Source: Sporolactobacillus vineae DSM 21990 = SL153 (GTDB taxonomy: Bacteria > Bacillota > Bacilli > Bacillales > Sporolactobacillaceae). Taken from it: DNA of 64,000 nucleotides. This document shows positions 17,469 to 25,110 of the stretch, piece by piece. A model generated the notes under the pieces. It saw nothing but the letters and a program-made list of their open reading frames with translations. It was not told where the DNA came from and did no database searches. Numbering within the stretch: the first letter of the stretch is position 1; every line of letters begins with the position of its first letter. The DNA is taken from assembly GCF_000377985.1 (NCBI RefSeq), contig NZ_KB899043.1, positions 186,001-250,000 on the forward strand, written 5' to 3'. The translations under genes and the position numbers were made by a program.

Positions 17469-17783
17469 TCACAGAAAATAACGGACCAGAAGCCCGGTCA
17501 CAATACCGATCACGACAGACGGCAGAAAGTGCCGGGTCAGCCGGACAGCCAGAGCGGCAATCAGACAGCTGATCAGGACCGGGAAAGAGAGCACGAGACG
17601 GCCCGATGTCGGAATGAAAATTTGCTTGACAATTAACGCGGTAATGATGGCAACCGGAACATAATTAAAATAAAGACGCAATGCCGAGCTCATCTTTCGC
17701 CCGGCCATGAGTTCAACACCCAGAAGGCGTGACAGGTAAGTGACAATCGCAAGAATACCGATGAACAGCCACTGATTAAGCAT
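17469..17783 (-). CDS. azlD: Branched-chain amino acid exporter subunit AzlD
   Basis: Small membrane partner of AzlC, 104 residues with about four hydrophobic segments (MLNQWLFIGILAIVTYLSRL, a proline-containing VPVAIITALIVKQIF, FPVLISCLIAALAV and the C-terminal SVVIGIVTGLLVRY). The ATG at 17783 has GGGAGG at good distance; the longer open frame upstream lies inside azlC. The azlC stop overlaps this start by eight bases, which is typical of coupled translation. Confidence 0.88.
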   Translation of the reverse strand: MLNQWLFIGILAIVTYLSRLLGVELMAGRKMSSALRLYFNYVPVAIITALIVKQIFIPTSGRLVLSFPVLISCLIAALAVRLTRHFLPSVVIGIVTGLLVRYFL

Positions 17784-18465
17784 GTTTCTGCCTCCCGTGC
17801 AGCCAGAGGCCGACGAGCGGTGCAAGCAGTCCCGTAGTGATAATCGTCAGCTGATTGCCGGGGGCAAAATAGTCCATACTGATGGCGATCACTGCCGCTG
17901 CCAGTGCCGTGGCGATCACCGGTTTCCCCTTCAGCCCCGGAACGAGCAGTGCGGCAAAGGTCACCGGAAAAGCCAGATCCAGCCCCCACTGCTGCGGATC
18001 CAGCTGACTGCCCATCAAGGCACCGAAATACCCGGCGAGAATCCAGGCAATGTAGAACATTCCGGTCACGATGGAGAAATAGACGGGGTCGGGACCGAAT
18101 TTTTTGAAACGGGAACTGGACAGAACAAATGGTTCATCTGAAATGCCGAATGCCAGTAATGCCTTCCATTTTCCTGCCGGTGCCAGACCTTCGGCGAGTG
18201 CGGCACCGTATAACAGATTCCGCAGGTTCAGCAGCATCACTGTCAGAAGGATACTGATCATGCCGGCTCCGCCCGCTGCCATGGCCACAGCCACCAGCTG
18301 TGCGGATCCGGAAAAGACCAGGACAGACATCGCCGCTGCTGTCAGCAGGCTGAATCCGGCCTGAACAGCCATGACGCCATAAGACAAGCCATAGGCGGCA
18401 ATGGCAATGGCAAGCGGCAGTGCCTCGATGCAGGCTGTTTTCACTGTACTCTTGCGATGCTCCAT
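17776..18465 (-). CDS. azlC: Branched-chain amino acid exporter subunit AzlC
   Basis: Large subunit of the AzlCD (LivHM-like) exporter, 229 residues. Several hydrophobic segments are visible, with the family features EALPLAIAIAAYGLSYGVMA near the N-terminus and VFSGSAQLVAVAM near 50. Known family members confer resistance to toxic leucine analogues by exporting branched-chain amino acids. The Shine-Dalgarno (GTGGTGAAAG) is weak. It lies just after the end of the infC-rpmI-rplT operon terminator and is probably transcribed separately; no clear promoter was recognised. Confidence 0.88.
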   Translation of the reverse strand: MEHRKSTVKTACIEALPLAIAIAAYGLSYGVMAVQAGFSLLTAAAMSVLVFSGSAQLVAVAMAAGGAGMISILLTVMLLNLRNLLYGAALAEGLAPAGKWKALLAFGISDEPFVLSSSRFKKFGPDPVYFSIVTGMFYIAWILAGYFGALMGSQLDPQQWGLDLAFPVTFAALLVPGLKGKPVIATALAAAVIAISMDYFAPGNQLTIITTGLLAPLVGLWLHGRQKHA

Positions 18466-18495
18466 TTTCTTTCACCACATCTTTCATTTCTAGGG

Positions 18496-18546
18496 TAAAA
18501 AAATATAAATGAAGCCCCCTCCTGTCATCAGAACAGGAAAGGGGCC
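18496..18546 (-). terminator. Terminator of infC-rpmI-rplT
   Basis: Minus-strand hairpin GCCCCTTTCCTGT against ACAGGAGGGGGC, followed by a T-rich tail containing TTTTTTT, about 50 bases past rplT. Confidence 0.8.
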
Positions 18547-18598
18547 GGGTCACCGTGAAGCTGCAGAATTGCATCTGTCACGGCTATTTGATTTTCAT

Positions 18599-18952
18599 TC
18601 AGATAGCAGCTTTTGCTTTTTCAGCCAGTGTGGCGAACGCTTTTTCGTCGTTCACAGCCAGATCGGCCAGCATTTTGCGGTTGACTTCAATACCGGCCAC
18701 TTTCAGGCCATGAATCAGCGTACTGTAAGAAAGGCCGTTAATCCGGGCCGCCGCATTAATCCGGGCGATCCACAGTTTGCGGAAATTCCGCTTCGTCTGA
18801 CGACGGTCGCGGTAAGCATAGGTCAGGGATTTGAAGACCTGTTCCTGAGCGACCTTGAATAATTTATGTTTTGCGCCATAATAACCCTTCGCAAGTTTCA
18901 GAATTTTCTTGTGTCTGCGCCGAGTCACAAATCCGCCTTTAACTCTTGCCAT
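18599..18952 (-). CDS. rplT: 50S ribosomal protein L20
   Basis: 117 residues, highly conserved ([40 protein letters not shown]). Early assembly protein that binds 23S rRNA domain II and, in Bacillus, also the leader of its own operon to repress it. Strong Shine-Dalgarno AGGAGG. Last gene of infC-rpmI-rplT. Confidence 0.98.
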   Translation of the reverse strand: MARVKGGFVTRRRHKKILKLAKGYYGAKHKLFKVAQEQVFKSLTYAYRDRRQTKRNFRKLWIARINAAARINGLSYSTLIHGLKVAGIEVNRKMLADLAVNDEKAFATLAEKAKAAI

Positions 18953-19066
18953 TGTAAAAAACCTCCTAGAATAGCCTGCCCGTGAACAACCGGAGAAACG
19001 TCACAGTTTCCTGACGCCGCATCGGACAGTCTTCAAAAAATAGTGCAAATCTTTAGCTGCCTGTTC

Positions 19067-19261
19067 TCAGGCGTTGATCATTTTTTTGACTTTTTTAGCT
19101 AATGTAGACGTTGCGATCGCGCTCTTGCGTAGATTGCGTTTCTGCTTCTGAGACTTGTGGCTCATCATATGGCTCGTATATGAATGATTCCGTTTCATTT
19201 TTCCCGATGCAGTTTTTCTGAAGCGCTTTGCAGCACCTTTGTGTGTTTTCATTTTTGGCAT
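19067..19261 (-). CDS. rpmI: 50S ribosomal protein L35
   Basis: 64 residues, very basic, with the standard start [26 protein letters not shown] precedes the ATG. It lies between infC and rplT in the universal order. Confidence 0.98.
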   Translation of the reverse strand: MPKMKTHKGAAKRFRKTASGKMKRNHSYTSHMMSHKSQKQKRNLRKSAIATSTLAKKVKKMINA

Positions 19262-19328
19262 TGAAAATTTCCTCCCGGCGGAGCAGCTGAAAGCCGTCGA
19301 CTGAACTTATGCCGCTCCAAATACTGTT

Positions 19329-19844
19329 TTACTTATCGACTTTCGGGGCAAGCACGAGAAACATGCTGCGGCCTTCCATCTTCGGCCTTGCCTCGACGAC
19401 ACTGACTTCCGCACATTCCCTGGCAAGTTTCTCGAGCACCTGGCGGCCAAGATCAGAGTGAGTGATGGCGCGTCCTCTGAAGCGGACGGACACCTTCACT
19501 TTGTCGCCCTTCTCAAGAAACTTGCGGGCATTGCGCATCTTGGTGTTGAAATCATGTTCCTCAATGCTCGGACTCAGACGGATTTCCTTGATGCTGATCA
19601 CTTTCTGATTCTTGCGGGCTTCCCGGTCCTTCTTCTGCTGCTCGAACCGGTACTTTCCGTAATCCATGATGCGGCATACAGGCGGTTTTGCGCCCGGTGC
19701 AACCATCACAAGATCAAGATTCACATTGCGGGCCATTGCCAGAGCTTCCGATTTGGACTTGATGCCGACCTGACCGCCGTTCTGGTCGATCAGACGGACT
19801 TGCTGAGCACGGATACCCTCGTTGACAATCATGTCTTTGCTAAT
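19329..19844 (-). CDS. infC: Translation initiation factor IF-3 (ATT start)
   Basis: Keeps ribosomal subunits apart and proofreads start codons. 171 residues: N-terminal domain with [16 protein letters not shown], linker with [20 protein letters not shown], and C-terminal domain with [18 protein letters not shown]. The start is placed at ATT (19844-19842): GGAGGTGG lies at correct distance, whereas the next ATG (21 bases later) has no ribosome site and the frame further upstream codes the leader. An AUU start is characteristic of infC in several bacteria, since IF-3 discriminates against it and so limits its own synthesis. Confidence 0.94.
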   Translation of the reverse strand: MSKDMIVNEGIRAQQVRLIDQNGGQVGIKSKSEALAMARNVNLDLVMVAPGAKPPVCRIMDYGKYRFEQQKKDREARKNQKVISIKEIRLSPSIEEHDFNTKMRNARKFLEKGDKVKVSVRFRGRAITHSDLGRQVLEKLARECAEVSVVEARPKMEGRSMFLVLAPKVDK

Positions 19845-19904
19845 ATTGAGCCACCTCCAGATTATTTTGAGCAAAGCTTCAGGCAATTCCTTTTCAAGTT
19901 CAAA

Positions 19905-20034
19905 GGCAAAAGAAAATGCGGGCGTAAACGCCCGCATGGAAAAATCAATCGTTATACCGACCTGACAACAACATCTCTGCATCGTTCAGGTGAGAAGCGG
20001 GGCGCCTCTGCTTTACTCAAACATTAACTTACTT
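19905..20034 (-). ncRNA. infC operon leader (L20 leader type) with attenuator
   Basis: The transcript from the promoter below runs about 190 bases before infC and contains a strong hairpin, ATGCGGGCG against CGCCCGCAT (19916-19937), followed by TTTTCTTTT. In B. subtilis, L20 binding to such a leader causes early termination of infC-rpmI-rplT. The terminator is seen; the L20-binding fold was not modelled, so the mechanism is by analogy. Confidence 0.65.
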
Positions 20035-20063
20035 AATATAGCATGACATCCAATACTTTGCAA
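20035..20063 (-). promoter_or_regulatory. infC operon promoter
   Basis: Minus-strand -35 TTGCAA (20058-20063), 17-base spacer, -10 TATATT (20035-20040), placed just after the thrS stop. Confidence 0.75.
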
Positions 20064-20114
20064 GGCCGGAAATCAGAAAACGTAGCCGCCCGTTATCCCG
20101 CAAGATCTTTCTGT

Positions 20115-22040
20115 TTATTTAACGACCGGTTTTTTCGTGACCCGGTTTTTAATTTCCTCAAGTATCTTTGCTTTAAAATCCGCATAAGGTACCGTTTCCG
20201 TAGCCTTTTCACCGTATTTCCGGACCGTCACAGTGTGATCCTTGATCTCATTGTCACCGATAACCAGAGTATATGGAATCTTGTGTGTCTGTGCGTCGCG
20301 GATCTTGTAGCTCAGTTTCTCTTCACGTGTGTCGGCATGCGCACGGATCTGCAGCGCCTTCAGATCGCGTTCCAGGCCCTTTACATAATCCGTATGCACA
20401 TCGGCAACCGGAAGCAGTTCAGCCTGAACCGGTGCCAGCCAGGTCGGGAATGCGCCTGCGAAGTGTTCGATCAGAATGCCGATGAAGCGGTCAAGCGAAC
20501 CATAAATGGCGCGGTGCAGAACTACCGGGCGTGCCTTCTCGTTATTCTGATCGGTATAGGTCAGATCGAACTTCAGCGGCATCTGATAGTCAAGCTGGAT
20601 CGTCGCGCACTGATGGCTGCGTCCCAGCGCATCCTTAATATGGAAGTCGATCTTCGGGCCGTAGAACGCGCCGTCGCCTTCATTAATCGTGTAAGGCACG
20701 TCCATGACGCTCAGCGCATGCTTCAGTGATGCTTCCGCGGAATCCCAGAGTTCGATGCTGCCCATGTGATCCTCAGGACGGGTCGACAGCTCGACGGTAT
20801 AGGGGAAACCGAACGTGCCGTATATTTTCTTGATCAGACCGAAGATGTTCTGGATTTCGCTCTCAATCTGATCCGGACGGATGAAAATGTGTGCATCATC
20901 CTGACAGAATGTGCGGACACGGAACATGCCGTTCAGCGCACCGCTGAGTTCATGACGATGGACCTGTCCGAATTCAGCGATCCGGATCGGCAGGTCACGG
21001 TAGGAATGCAGCGTATTCTTGTAGATCAGCATGTGTCCCGGACAGTTCATCGGTTTCAGTGCATAGTTGACGTCATCCACTTTGGTAAAATACATATTTT
21101 CATGGTAATGTGCCCAGTGCCCTGAGTTTTCCCAAAGTCTCTGGTTCATAATCAGCGGCGTCCGCACTTCTTCGTAATCCGCCTGACGCTGCAGCTGGCG
21201 TGCAAAGTCCTCCAGCTCCGTCCGGATAATCATCCCGTTCGCCAGATAGAACGGCATGCCCGGTGCTTCTTCCGAGAACATGAACAGATCAAGCTGTTTG
21301 CCGATCTTCCGGTGGTCGCGTTTCGCGGCTTCATCAAGGAAATGGAGATAGTGATCCAGGTCTTTCTGGTTCAGGAAAGCCGTGCCGTAGACACGCTGCA
21401 GCATTTTATTATTGCTGTCCCCGCGCCAGTAGGCACCGGCCACGCTCATCAGCTTGAATGCCTTAATCTTGCCGGTCGACGGCAGATGCGGTCCGCGGCA
21501 GAGATCAACATAATCACCCTGCCTGTAGGTCGTGATCGTTTCTCCCTCCGGAAGTTCGCGGATCAGCTCTGTTTTCAGCGGATCATCGGCGAAGATTTCC
21601 AGTGCTTCGTCCCGGGAAACTTCCTTCCGTTCGATCGGCAGGTTTTCACTGACGATTTTCTTCATTTCCTTCTCAATCGCCGGAAAATCTTCCTTTGAAA
21701 GGGAGTGATCCATATCGACATCATAATAGAACCCGTTTTCAATGACCGGACCGATGCCAAGCTTGACATCGGGATACAGGTGTCTGAGCGCCTGCGCCAG
21801 CAAATGGGCGCAGCTGTGTCTCATCACCTTCAGACCTTCATCGGAATCCTGAGGAAGGATTTCAATGGTAGCGTCCGAAACAATTGGCCGGTCGAGATCA
21901 TAAAGATCACCATTGACTTTACCGAGAACAGCCTTTTTCTTCAGACTGTTTGAGATCGAAGCGGCAACGTCTTCCGTCGTTACCCCTGATTCGAAATTCC
22001 TGACACTCTGATCAGGAAACGTAAGATGAATCACTGACAT
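20115..22040 (-). CDS. thrS: Threonyl-tRNA synthetase
   Basis: Charges tRNA-Thr. 641 residues: TGS domain (1-65), editing domain with HSCAHLLAQAL and a second cluster near 180-190, class II core with MNCPGHMLIYKN and RIAEFGQVHRHELSG, and the anticodon-binding domain at the C-terminus (about 540-635). The ATG at 22040 has AAAGGAGTG eight bases upstream; the open frame before it is the T-box leader. The next gene, infC, has its own promoter. Confidence 0.97.
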   Translation of the reverse strand: MSVIHLTFPDQSVRNFESGVTTEDVAASISNSLKKKAVLGKVNGDLYDLDRPIVSDATIEILPQDSDEGLKVMRHSCAHLLAQALRHLYPDVKLGIGPVIENGFYYDVDMDHSLSKEDFPAIEKEMKKIVSENLPIERKEVSRDEALEIFADDPLKTELIRELPEGETITTYRQGDYVDLCRGPHLPSTGKIKAFKLMSVAGAYWRGDSNNKMLQRVYGTAFLNQKDLDHYLHFLDEAAKRDHRKIGKQLDLFMFSEEAPGMPFYLANGMIIRTELEDFARQLQRQADYEEVRTPLIMNQRLWENSGHWAHYHENMYFTKVDDVNYALKPMNCPGHMLIYKNTLHSYRDLPIRIAEFGQVHRHELSGALNGMFRVRTFCQDDAHIFIRPDQIESEIQNIFGLIKKIYGTFGFPYTVELSTRPEDHMGSIELWDSAEASLKHALSVMDVPYTINEGDGAFYGPKIDFHIKDALGRSHQCATIQLDYQMPLKFDLTYTDQNNEKARPVVLHRAIYGSLDRFIGILIEHFAGAFPTWLAPVQAELLPVADVHTDYVKGLERDLKALQIRAHADTREEKLSYKIRDAQTHKIPYTLVIGDNEIKDHTVTVRKYGEKATETVPYADFKAKILEEIKNRVTKKPVVK

Positions 22041-22113
22041 GAAAGAACACTCCTTTGTATCACAGCTTATTGACTGATTAATTCCGGTGACGGCAAAGCC
22101 CCTGTCTGGACGC

Positions 22114-22147
22114 AAAAAAACACCCGTCCCTGTAAAGGGACGAGTGT
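22114..22147 (-). terminator. T-box terminator of thrS leader
   Basis: Minus-strand hairpin ACACTCGTCCC against GGGACGGGTGT with loop TTTACA, followed by TTTTTTG. Confidence 0.9.
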
Positions 22148-22365
22148 CTGCCCGCGGTTCCACCCTTGTTCCCGCCCGGTACAAACCGGACAGCTCAAGA
22201 ATCTGATAACGGAAAATTTTTCCGCCGGCGGATACTGATTTCCCCGCCGAAGTTCGGAGGTGGTGAGCTTTTCACACCGCCGGGAACGTTGCACCTATGG
22301 TTCCCTCTCTGCAGACAGTCTTGAAAAGTCCGTGTCCTCGTCGTCACCGATCACTGATTAACTTA
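22114..22365 (-). ncRNA. T-box leader of thrS, specifier ACC (Thr)
   Basis: T-box core AGGGTGGAACCGCG at 22153-22166 on the minus strand, preceded by AACA and followed by the terminator. Stem I holds GCAGAGAGGGAACC and the specifier region AGCTCACCACCTCCGAAC, where ACC occurs at 22262-22264 and again at 22259-22261. Both are threonine codons, so the call does not depend on which one lies in the loop. Confidence 0.9.
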
Positions 22366-22371
22366 ATGTCG

Positions 22372-22400
22372 ATTATAGCCTGACCTGACTTGAAAATCAA
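22372..22400 (-). promoter_or_regulatory. thrS leader promoter
   Basis: Minus-strand -35 TTGATT (22395-22400), 17-base spacer, -10 TATAAT (22372-22377). An inverted repeat GCCTGACCT / AGGTCAGGC brackets the -35 region. Confidence 0.85.
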
Positions 22401-22420
22401 GACGCGCTAATAATTTTAGG

Positions 22421-22999
22421 TCAGGCCCTGACTTTATCCCGGTTTTCCATCAGAAAATCAAACAGCATCGCCTTGCTAACCTGATCCGCTTCGTTTTCCA
22501 GGCCGAGCTGACGGAGCAGTTCCAGACCGATCGGCAGTGTTGTGCCTGCCGCGCGCGATGTAATGATATTTCCTGAGACAACCACAGGGTCTTCCAGATA
22601 ATCCGCATCCTTGATGTGGCTGCGGAAGTCCGGATTGCTCGTCACTTTTTCACCTTTCAGAATGCCGGCACGTTCCAAAGCAATAGGCGCCGCACAGATG
22701 GCCGCGACCTTTTTCCCGTTGTCGTAATAATACCGGATCAGTTTCTGAACACGTGCATCATCTCTGAGCGTCTTCGCGCCTTTCGTCCCGCCGGGCAGAT
22801 AGATACCGTCGAAATCAGTCAGTCCGTCACTGTCAATGGTTGTATCCGCCTGCAGCGTAATGCGGTGTGATCCTTCGACCAGTTTTCCGCCGAGCGAACA
22901 GAGCACCACCTCAACACCGCCTCTGAGCAGGACATCAATCGCCGTTACTGCTTCGGTTTCTTCAAATCCGTTTGCAAGCAAGACAAGAATCCGCTTCAA
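22421..22999 (-). CDS. DJ-1/PfpI family protein
   Basis: 192 residues of the DJ-1 (ThiJ) fold. The active-site features are present: Glu14 in NGFEETEAV, the nucleophile Cys102 in AAICAAPIALE, and DGIYLPGGTKGAKTL. Relatives are described as protein or glyoxal deglycases, glyoxalases or redox-stress chaperones; the sequence does not choose between these. It stands alone on the minus strand with about 130 bases of empty DNA upstream and the thrS promoter right behind it. Confidence 0.9.
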   Translation of the reverse strand: MKRILVLLANGFEETEAVTAIDVLLRGGVEVVLCSLGGKLVEGSHRITLQADTTIDSDGLTDFDGIYLPGGTKGAKTLRDDARVQKLIRYYYDNGKKVAAICAAPIALERAGILKGEKVTSNPDFRSHIKDADYLEDPVVVSGNIITSRAAGTTLPIGLELLRQLGLENEADQVSKAMLFDFLMENRDKVRA

Positions 23000-23080
23000 G
23001 TCTGTCGCCTCCCAAGTGATTTCATCAGTCTCATCGTAACATACAGAGGAACGATTACAAAACGCACTGTCTCACCTGCT

Positions 23081-23130
23081 TTTTTAAAAAGAGGCCGGCA
23101 GCCGGCTGTTTTAGCAGCCCGCTGCCGGCC
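23081..23130 (-). terminator. Terminator after small-ORF transcript
   Basis: Very stable minus-strand hairpin, arms GGCCGGCAGCGGGCTG and CAGCCGGCTGCCGGCC with one mismatch, followed by TCTTTTTAAAAA. It immediately follows a possible 22-codon ORF. Confidence 0.88.
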
Positions 23131-23131
23131 A

Positions 23132-23200
23132 TTACCGGATCAGAAGTCCCCATTCCTGTACGTCCGTTACTGTGCATAGCGAATCTGCTTTTTTGATCAT
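23132..23200 (-). CDS. Possible 22-residue peptide
   Basis: ATG at 23200 preceded by AAAGGGGGAGTTCAAA, an excellent ribosome site, and a 22-codon frame starting MIKKADSLCTVT and ending in GLLIR before TAA. The stop abuts a strong terminator. It lies 64 bases after the YrzI-like gene, on the same strand. No family recognised; the well-spaced Shine-Dalgarno and position are the only evidence of translation. Confidence 0.35.
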   Translation of the reverse strand: MIKKADSLCTVTDVQEWGLLIR

Positions 23201-23263
23201 TTTGAACTCCCCCTTTGCCATGTATCTGGTAAGATCTGATTTTTCATTTCTATGCGCCGGAAA

Positions 23264-23416
23264 TCAGCGAATAAACCGGGAATAGTTCAGACGTCGGGTC
23301 AGCATATCATCCTGCATCGACCTGACGCGCTGCGCGTCACGATAACGGGCCGCCGTCATTTTCGCTCTCTGAACGGAAATCGTTACATTAAGCGCAAACA
23401 GGTTTAATTTCAGCAT
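23264..23416 (-). CDS. YrzI-like small protein (dual start possible)
   Basis: 50 residues starting MLKLNLFALNVTISVQRAKM and rich in Arg, ending in RRLNYSRFIR. Length, the hydrophobic first strand ending in VTI and the basic Arg/Tyr-rich tail resemble the YrzI family of small Bacillus proteins, whose function is unknown. GGGGAGGGG lies seven bases before this ATG. The same frame stays open upstream to ATG at 23500, which has its own GGGAGG eight bases before it and would give 78 residues with the N-terminus MDALMIRENSCAVG. Either or both starts may be used. Confidence 0.6.
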   Translation of the reverse strand: MLKLNLFALNVTISVQRAKMTAARYRDAQRVRSMQDDMLTRRLNYSRFIR

Positions 23417-23671
23417 CAAATCCCCTCCCCTCACAATTGGTATGGTTTCTTGATTATTTCCGACAGCGCAACTGTTTTCTCTGATCATTAATGCATCCAT
23501 CTTAACGACCTCCCACAAATCATTTATATAAAAGCGTCCCGAATCAGGAACGGCTTTATACCTGAGACCATTCGTGCGTTTCGTGTTTCTCTCTGCAATC
23601 AGTCCGAAGACGCAGAAAGGCCGTAGGGGCATCGGCATGAGACGGTTTTTCTGAAGCAAAATAGGGCACAG

Positions 23672-23700
23672 AAAAACCGCAGCCAGTGACCGGCCTGCGG
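23672..23700 (-). terminator. Terminator of the 23.8-kb small transcript
   Basis: Minus-strand hairpin CCGCAGGCC / GGCTGCGG with a short loop, followed by TTTTTC. It lies about 30 bases beyond the stop of a possible 28-codon ORF. Confidence 0.8.
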
Positions 23701-23732
23701 CAGTTAGTTGTGTTCTGATTGAAAAAAGCGGA

Positions 23733-23819
23733 TCAGTCAGCAGAGCGCTCTTGCCGAGGCCATGAAAAACGATATGCAGTTGATGATACCGTATGCGTTG
23801 TTCGTGTATTCATCATCAT
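23733..23819 (-). CDS. Possible 28-residue peptide
   Basis: Three consecutive ATG codons from 23819, with AAGGAGG ten bases upstream, open a 28-codon frame ending in QERSAD and TGA. It sits in a compact unit with a good promoter upstream and a terminator downstream, so a short RNA of about 170 bases is likely. An overlapping frame encodes a more protein-like hydrophobic stretch but has no start codon. No family recognised; the unit may be a small RNA rather than a gene. Confidence 0.3.
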   Translation of the reverse strand: MMMNTRTTHTVSSTAYRFSWPRQERSAD

Positions 23820-23859
23820 ATCGTGATGACCTCCTTAAATTTCTGCTGTTTACTTTTAC

Positions 23860-23888
23860 AGTATAAATGGAAATGATTTCTTTGTAAA
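23860..23888 (-). promoter_or_regulatory. Promoter of the small transcript near 23.8 kb
   Basis: Minus-strand -35 TTTACA (23883-23888), 17-base spacer, -10 TATACT (23860-23865), followed by AAGGAGG about 25 bases downstream. Confidence 0.75.
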
Positions 23889-23906
23889 CCCTTCCGGTGC
23901 CCATTT

Positions 23907-24731
23907 TTACGGATAGCCGGCCTGGTCCTCAGTATGAAATGATGAGGGCAGGAAGCAGACCCGGTCTTCGAAGACCTGGTGCAGCGTTCTCATAATGCTG
24001 TGCTCCGGCCGGTCGGTATGGACGATCACCTGCTGCGGAGCCAGTGCGATCAAGGTCAGTATGATCGATGGTTCCGCCTCGATCCCCCACTGTTTGAGCA
24101 GCGGGTAAAACGAACGGACGGACTGGTCATTGCGAACCGGCCGGTGCCGGTCGTCATAGAGTCTGAAGGGCTGTTCGTCGAAAACTTCAATCCGGTTGCA
24201 CAGCGGCCGGTAGCTTCTGATGATCCGCCGCAGTTTGTCGATAAACACTTGATACTCCTGTTCGAGCTTATACTCATCGATCGCAATTTCAACGAACCGG
24301 CGCAGCACATCCCGATAGGCCGTCAGCCGGAAGCGAAGAAATGACCCGTAAGTGAACGTCCGGCGCTCCTGAAAGACCTCATTCAGCGCGCCGACCATCA
24401 GTTCACGCCGGTCCGGAAGCGTCCCTGCCTGTGGCAGATCCTTTTTCTCTCCGGCAAAAATCGCCTGGACAATGCTCAGAATGGCGACCTTCTCCGCAGG
24501 ATCGGTAAAAAGGTAGTATTTCTCAATCATTTCGAGCAGCCAGTTTCGTTCGGACTGCTCGATGATGTGCCGCGCAGTCAGATTCGCCAGTTCTTTGTAG
24601 TCCTCATCGTTTTCGGAAACGATGGCCAGGCTGCTGTTGATCAGGAGGACTCCTGACGCCTGGCGGAACACCGCCGGGAGTTCTCTGTAAAGACCGGCTG
24701 CTTCCTCTCTGGTTTCAAATACGATCTCCAA
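23907..24731 (-). CDS. ytxC: YtxC family sporulation-associated protein
   Basis: 274 residues, matching the YtxC family (a putative sporulation protein of unknown activity) in context and overall features, for example a conserved central segment RTFTYGSFLRFRLTAYRDVL. TTG at 24731 is chosen because GGGGAGG lies eight bases upstream and the product then begins at EIVFETREEAAGLY. No signal peptide or membrane segment is seen. It follows dnaI as in B. subtilis, but a terminator and 380 bases separate them. A CATATAGT box upstream resembles a sigma-E -10, fitting mother-cell expression, though no convincing -35 was found. Confidence 0.85.
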   Translation of the reverse strand: MEIVFETREEAAGLYRELPAVFRQASGVLLINSSLAIVSENDEDYKELANLTARHIIEQSERNWLLEMIEKYYLFTDPAEKVAILSIVQAIFAGEKKDLPQAGTLPDRRELMVGALNEVFQERRTFTYGSFLRFRLTAYRDVLRRFVEIAIDEYKLEQEYQVFIDKLRRIIRSYRPLCNRIEVFDEQPFRLYDDRHRPVRNDQSVRSFYPLLKQWGIEAEPSIILTLIALAPQQVIVHTDRPEHSIMRTLHQVFEDRVCFLPSSFHTEDQAGYP

Positions 24732-25110
24732 TCGCTTATCCTCCCCGTCCACATCTTTATAAAGACTATATGGGGGACACAGCCGGATCATGCGCTGAAA
24801 AGAAGAAATAAAAAAAGACCTTTTTCAGGTCGCAGATCGCACGATAATTCAATGATAAATAAGCAGTTTTCCTGTTCAATAATTAACGAGAGGAAAGGGG
24901 ATGTTTCGTCGTTGACGGGAAATGCAAAGAAAGCGCAGGAATGTTAAGAAAGAGAACAAAATTAACAACTGCCTGATCCATTTTTCAATGTTCCTGAAAA
25001 AAAGAGACTGATTACTCCGGAATAGATCCGCCGGAAAGTGTTTTATCAGCCGATTTGAAAATATATCAGCCAAAATGAAATGCTCGATTAATCTACGATG
25101 CAGTCCGGCA
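24732..25110. other. Intergenic region between dnaI and ytxC
   Basis: 379 bases. It holds the dnaI terminator (24805-24831), the presumed ytxC promoter region and about 280 bases of A+T-rich sequence in which no ORF has a ribosome site. Two GGCTGATA direct repeats occur near 25048 and 25068. I see nothing else. Confidence 0.6.
24805..24831 (-). terminator. Terminator between dnaI and ytxC
   Basis: Minus-strand hairpin GACCTGAAAAAGGTC followed by TTTTTTTATTTC. It lies 280 bases past the dnaI stop. Confidence 0.75.

Noticed and set aside
24876-25073. 65-codon minus-strand ORF between dnaI and ytxC
   Set aside because: Starts at TTG with no ribosome site, in A+T-rich DNA, and resembles no family.
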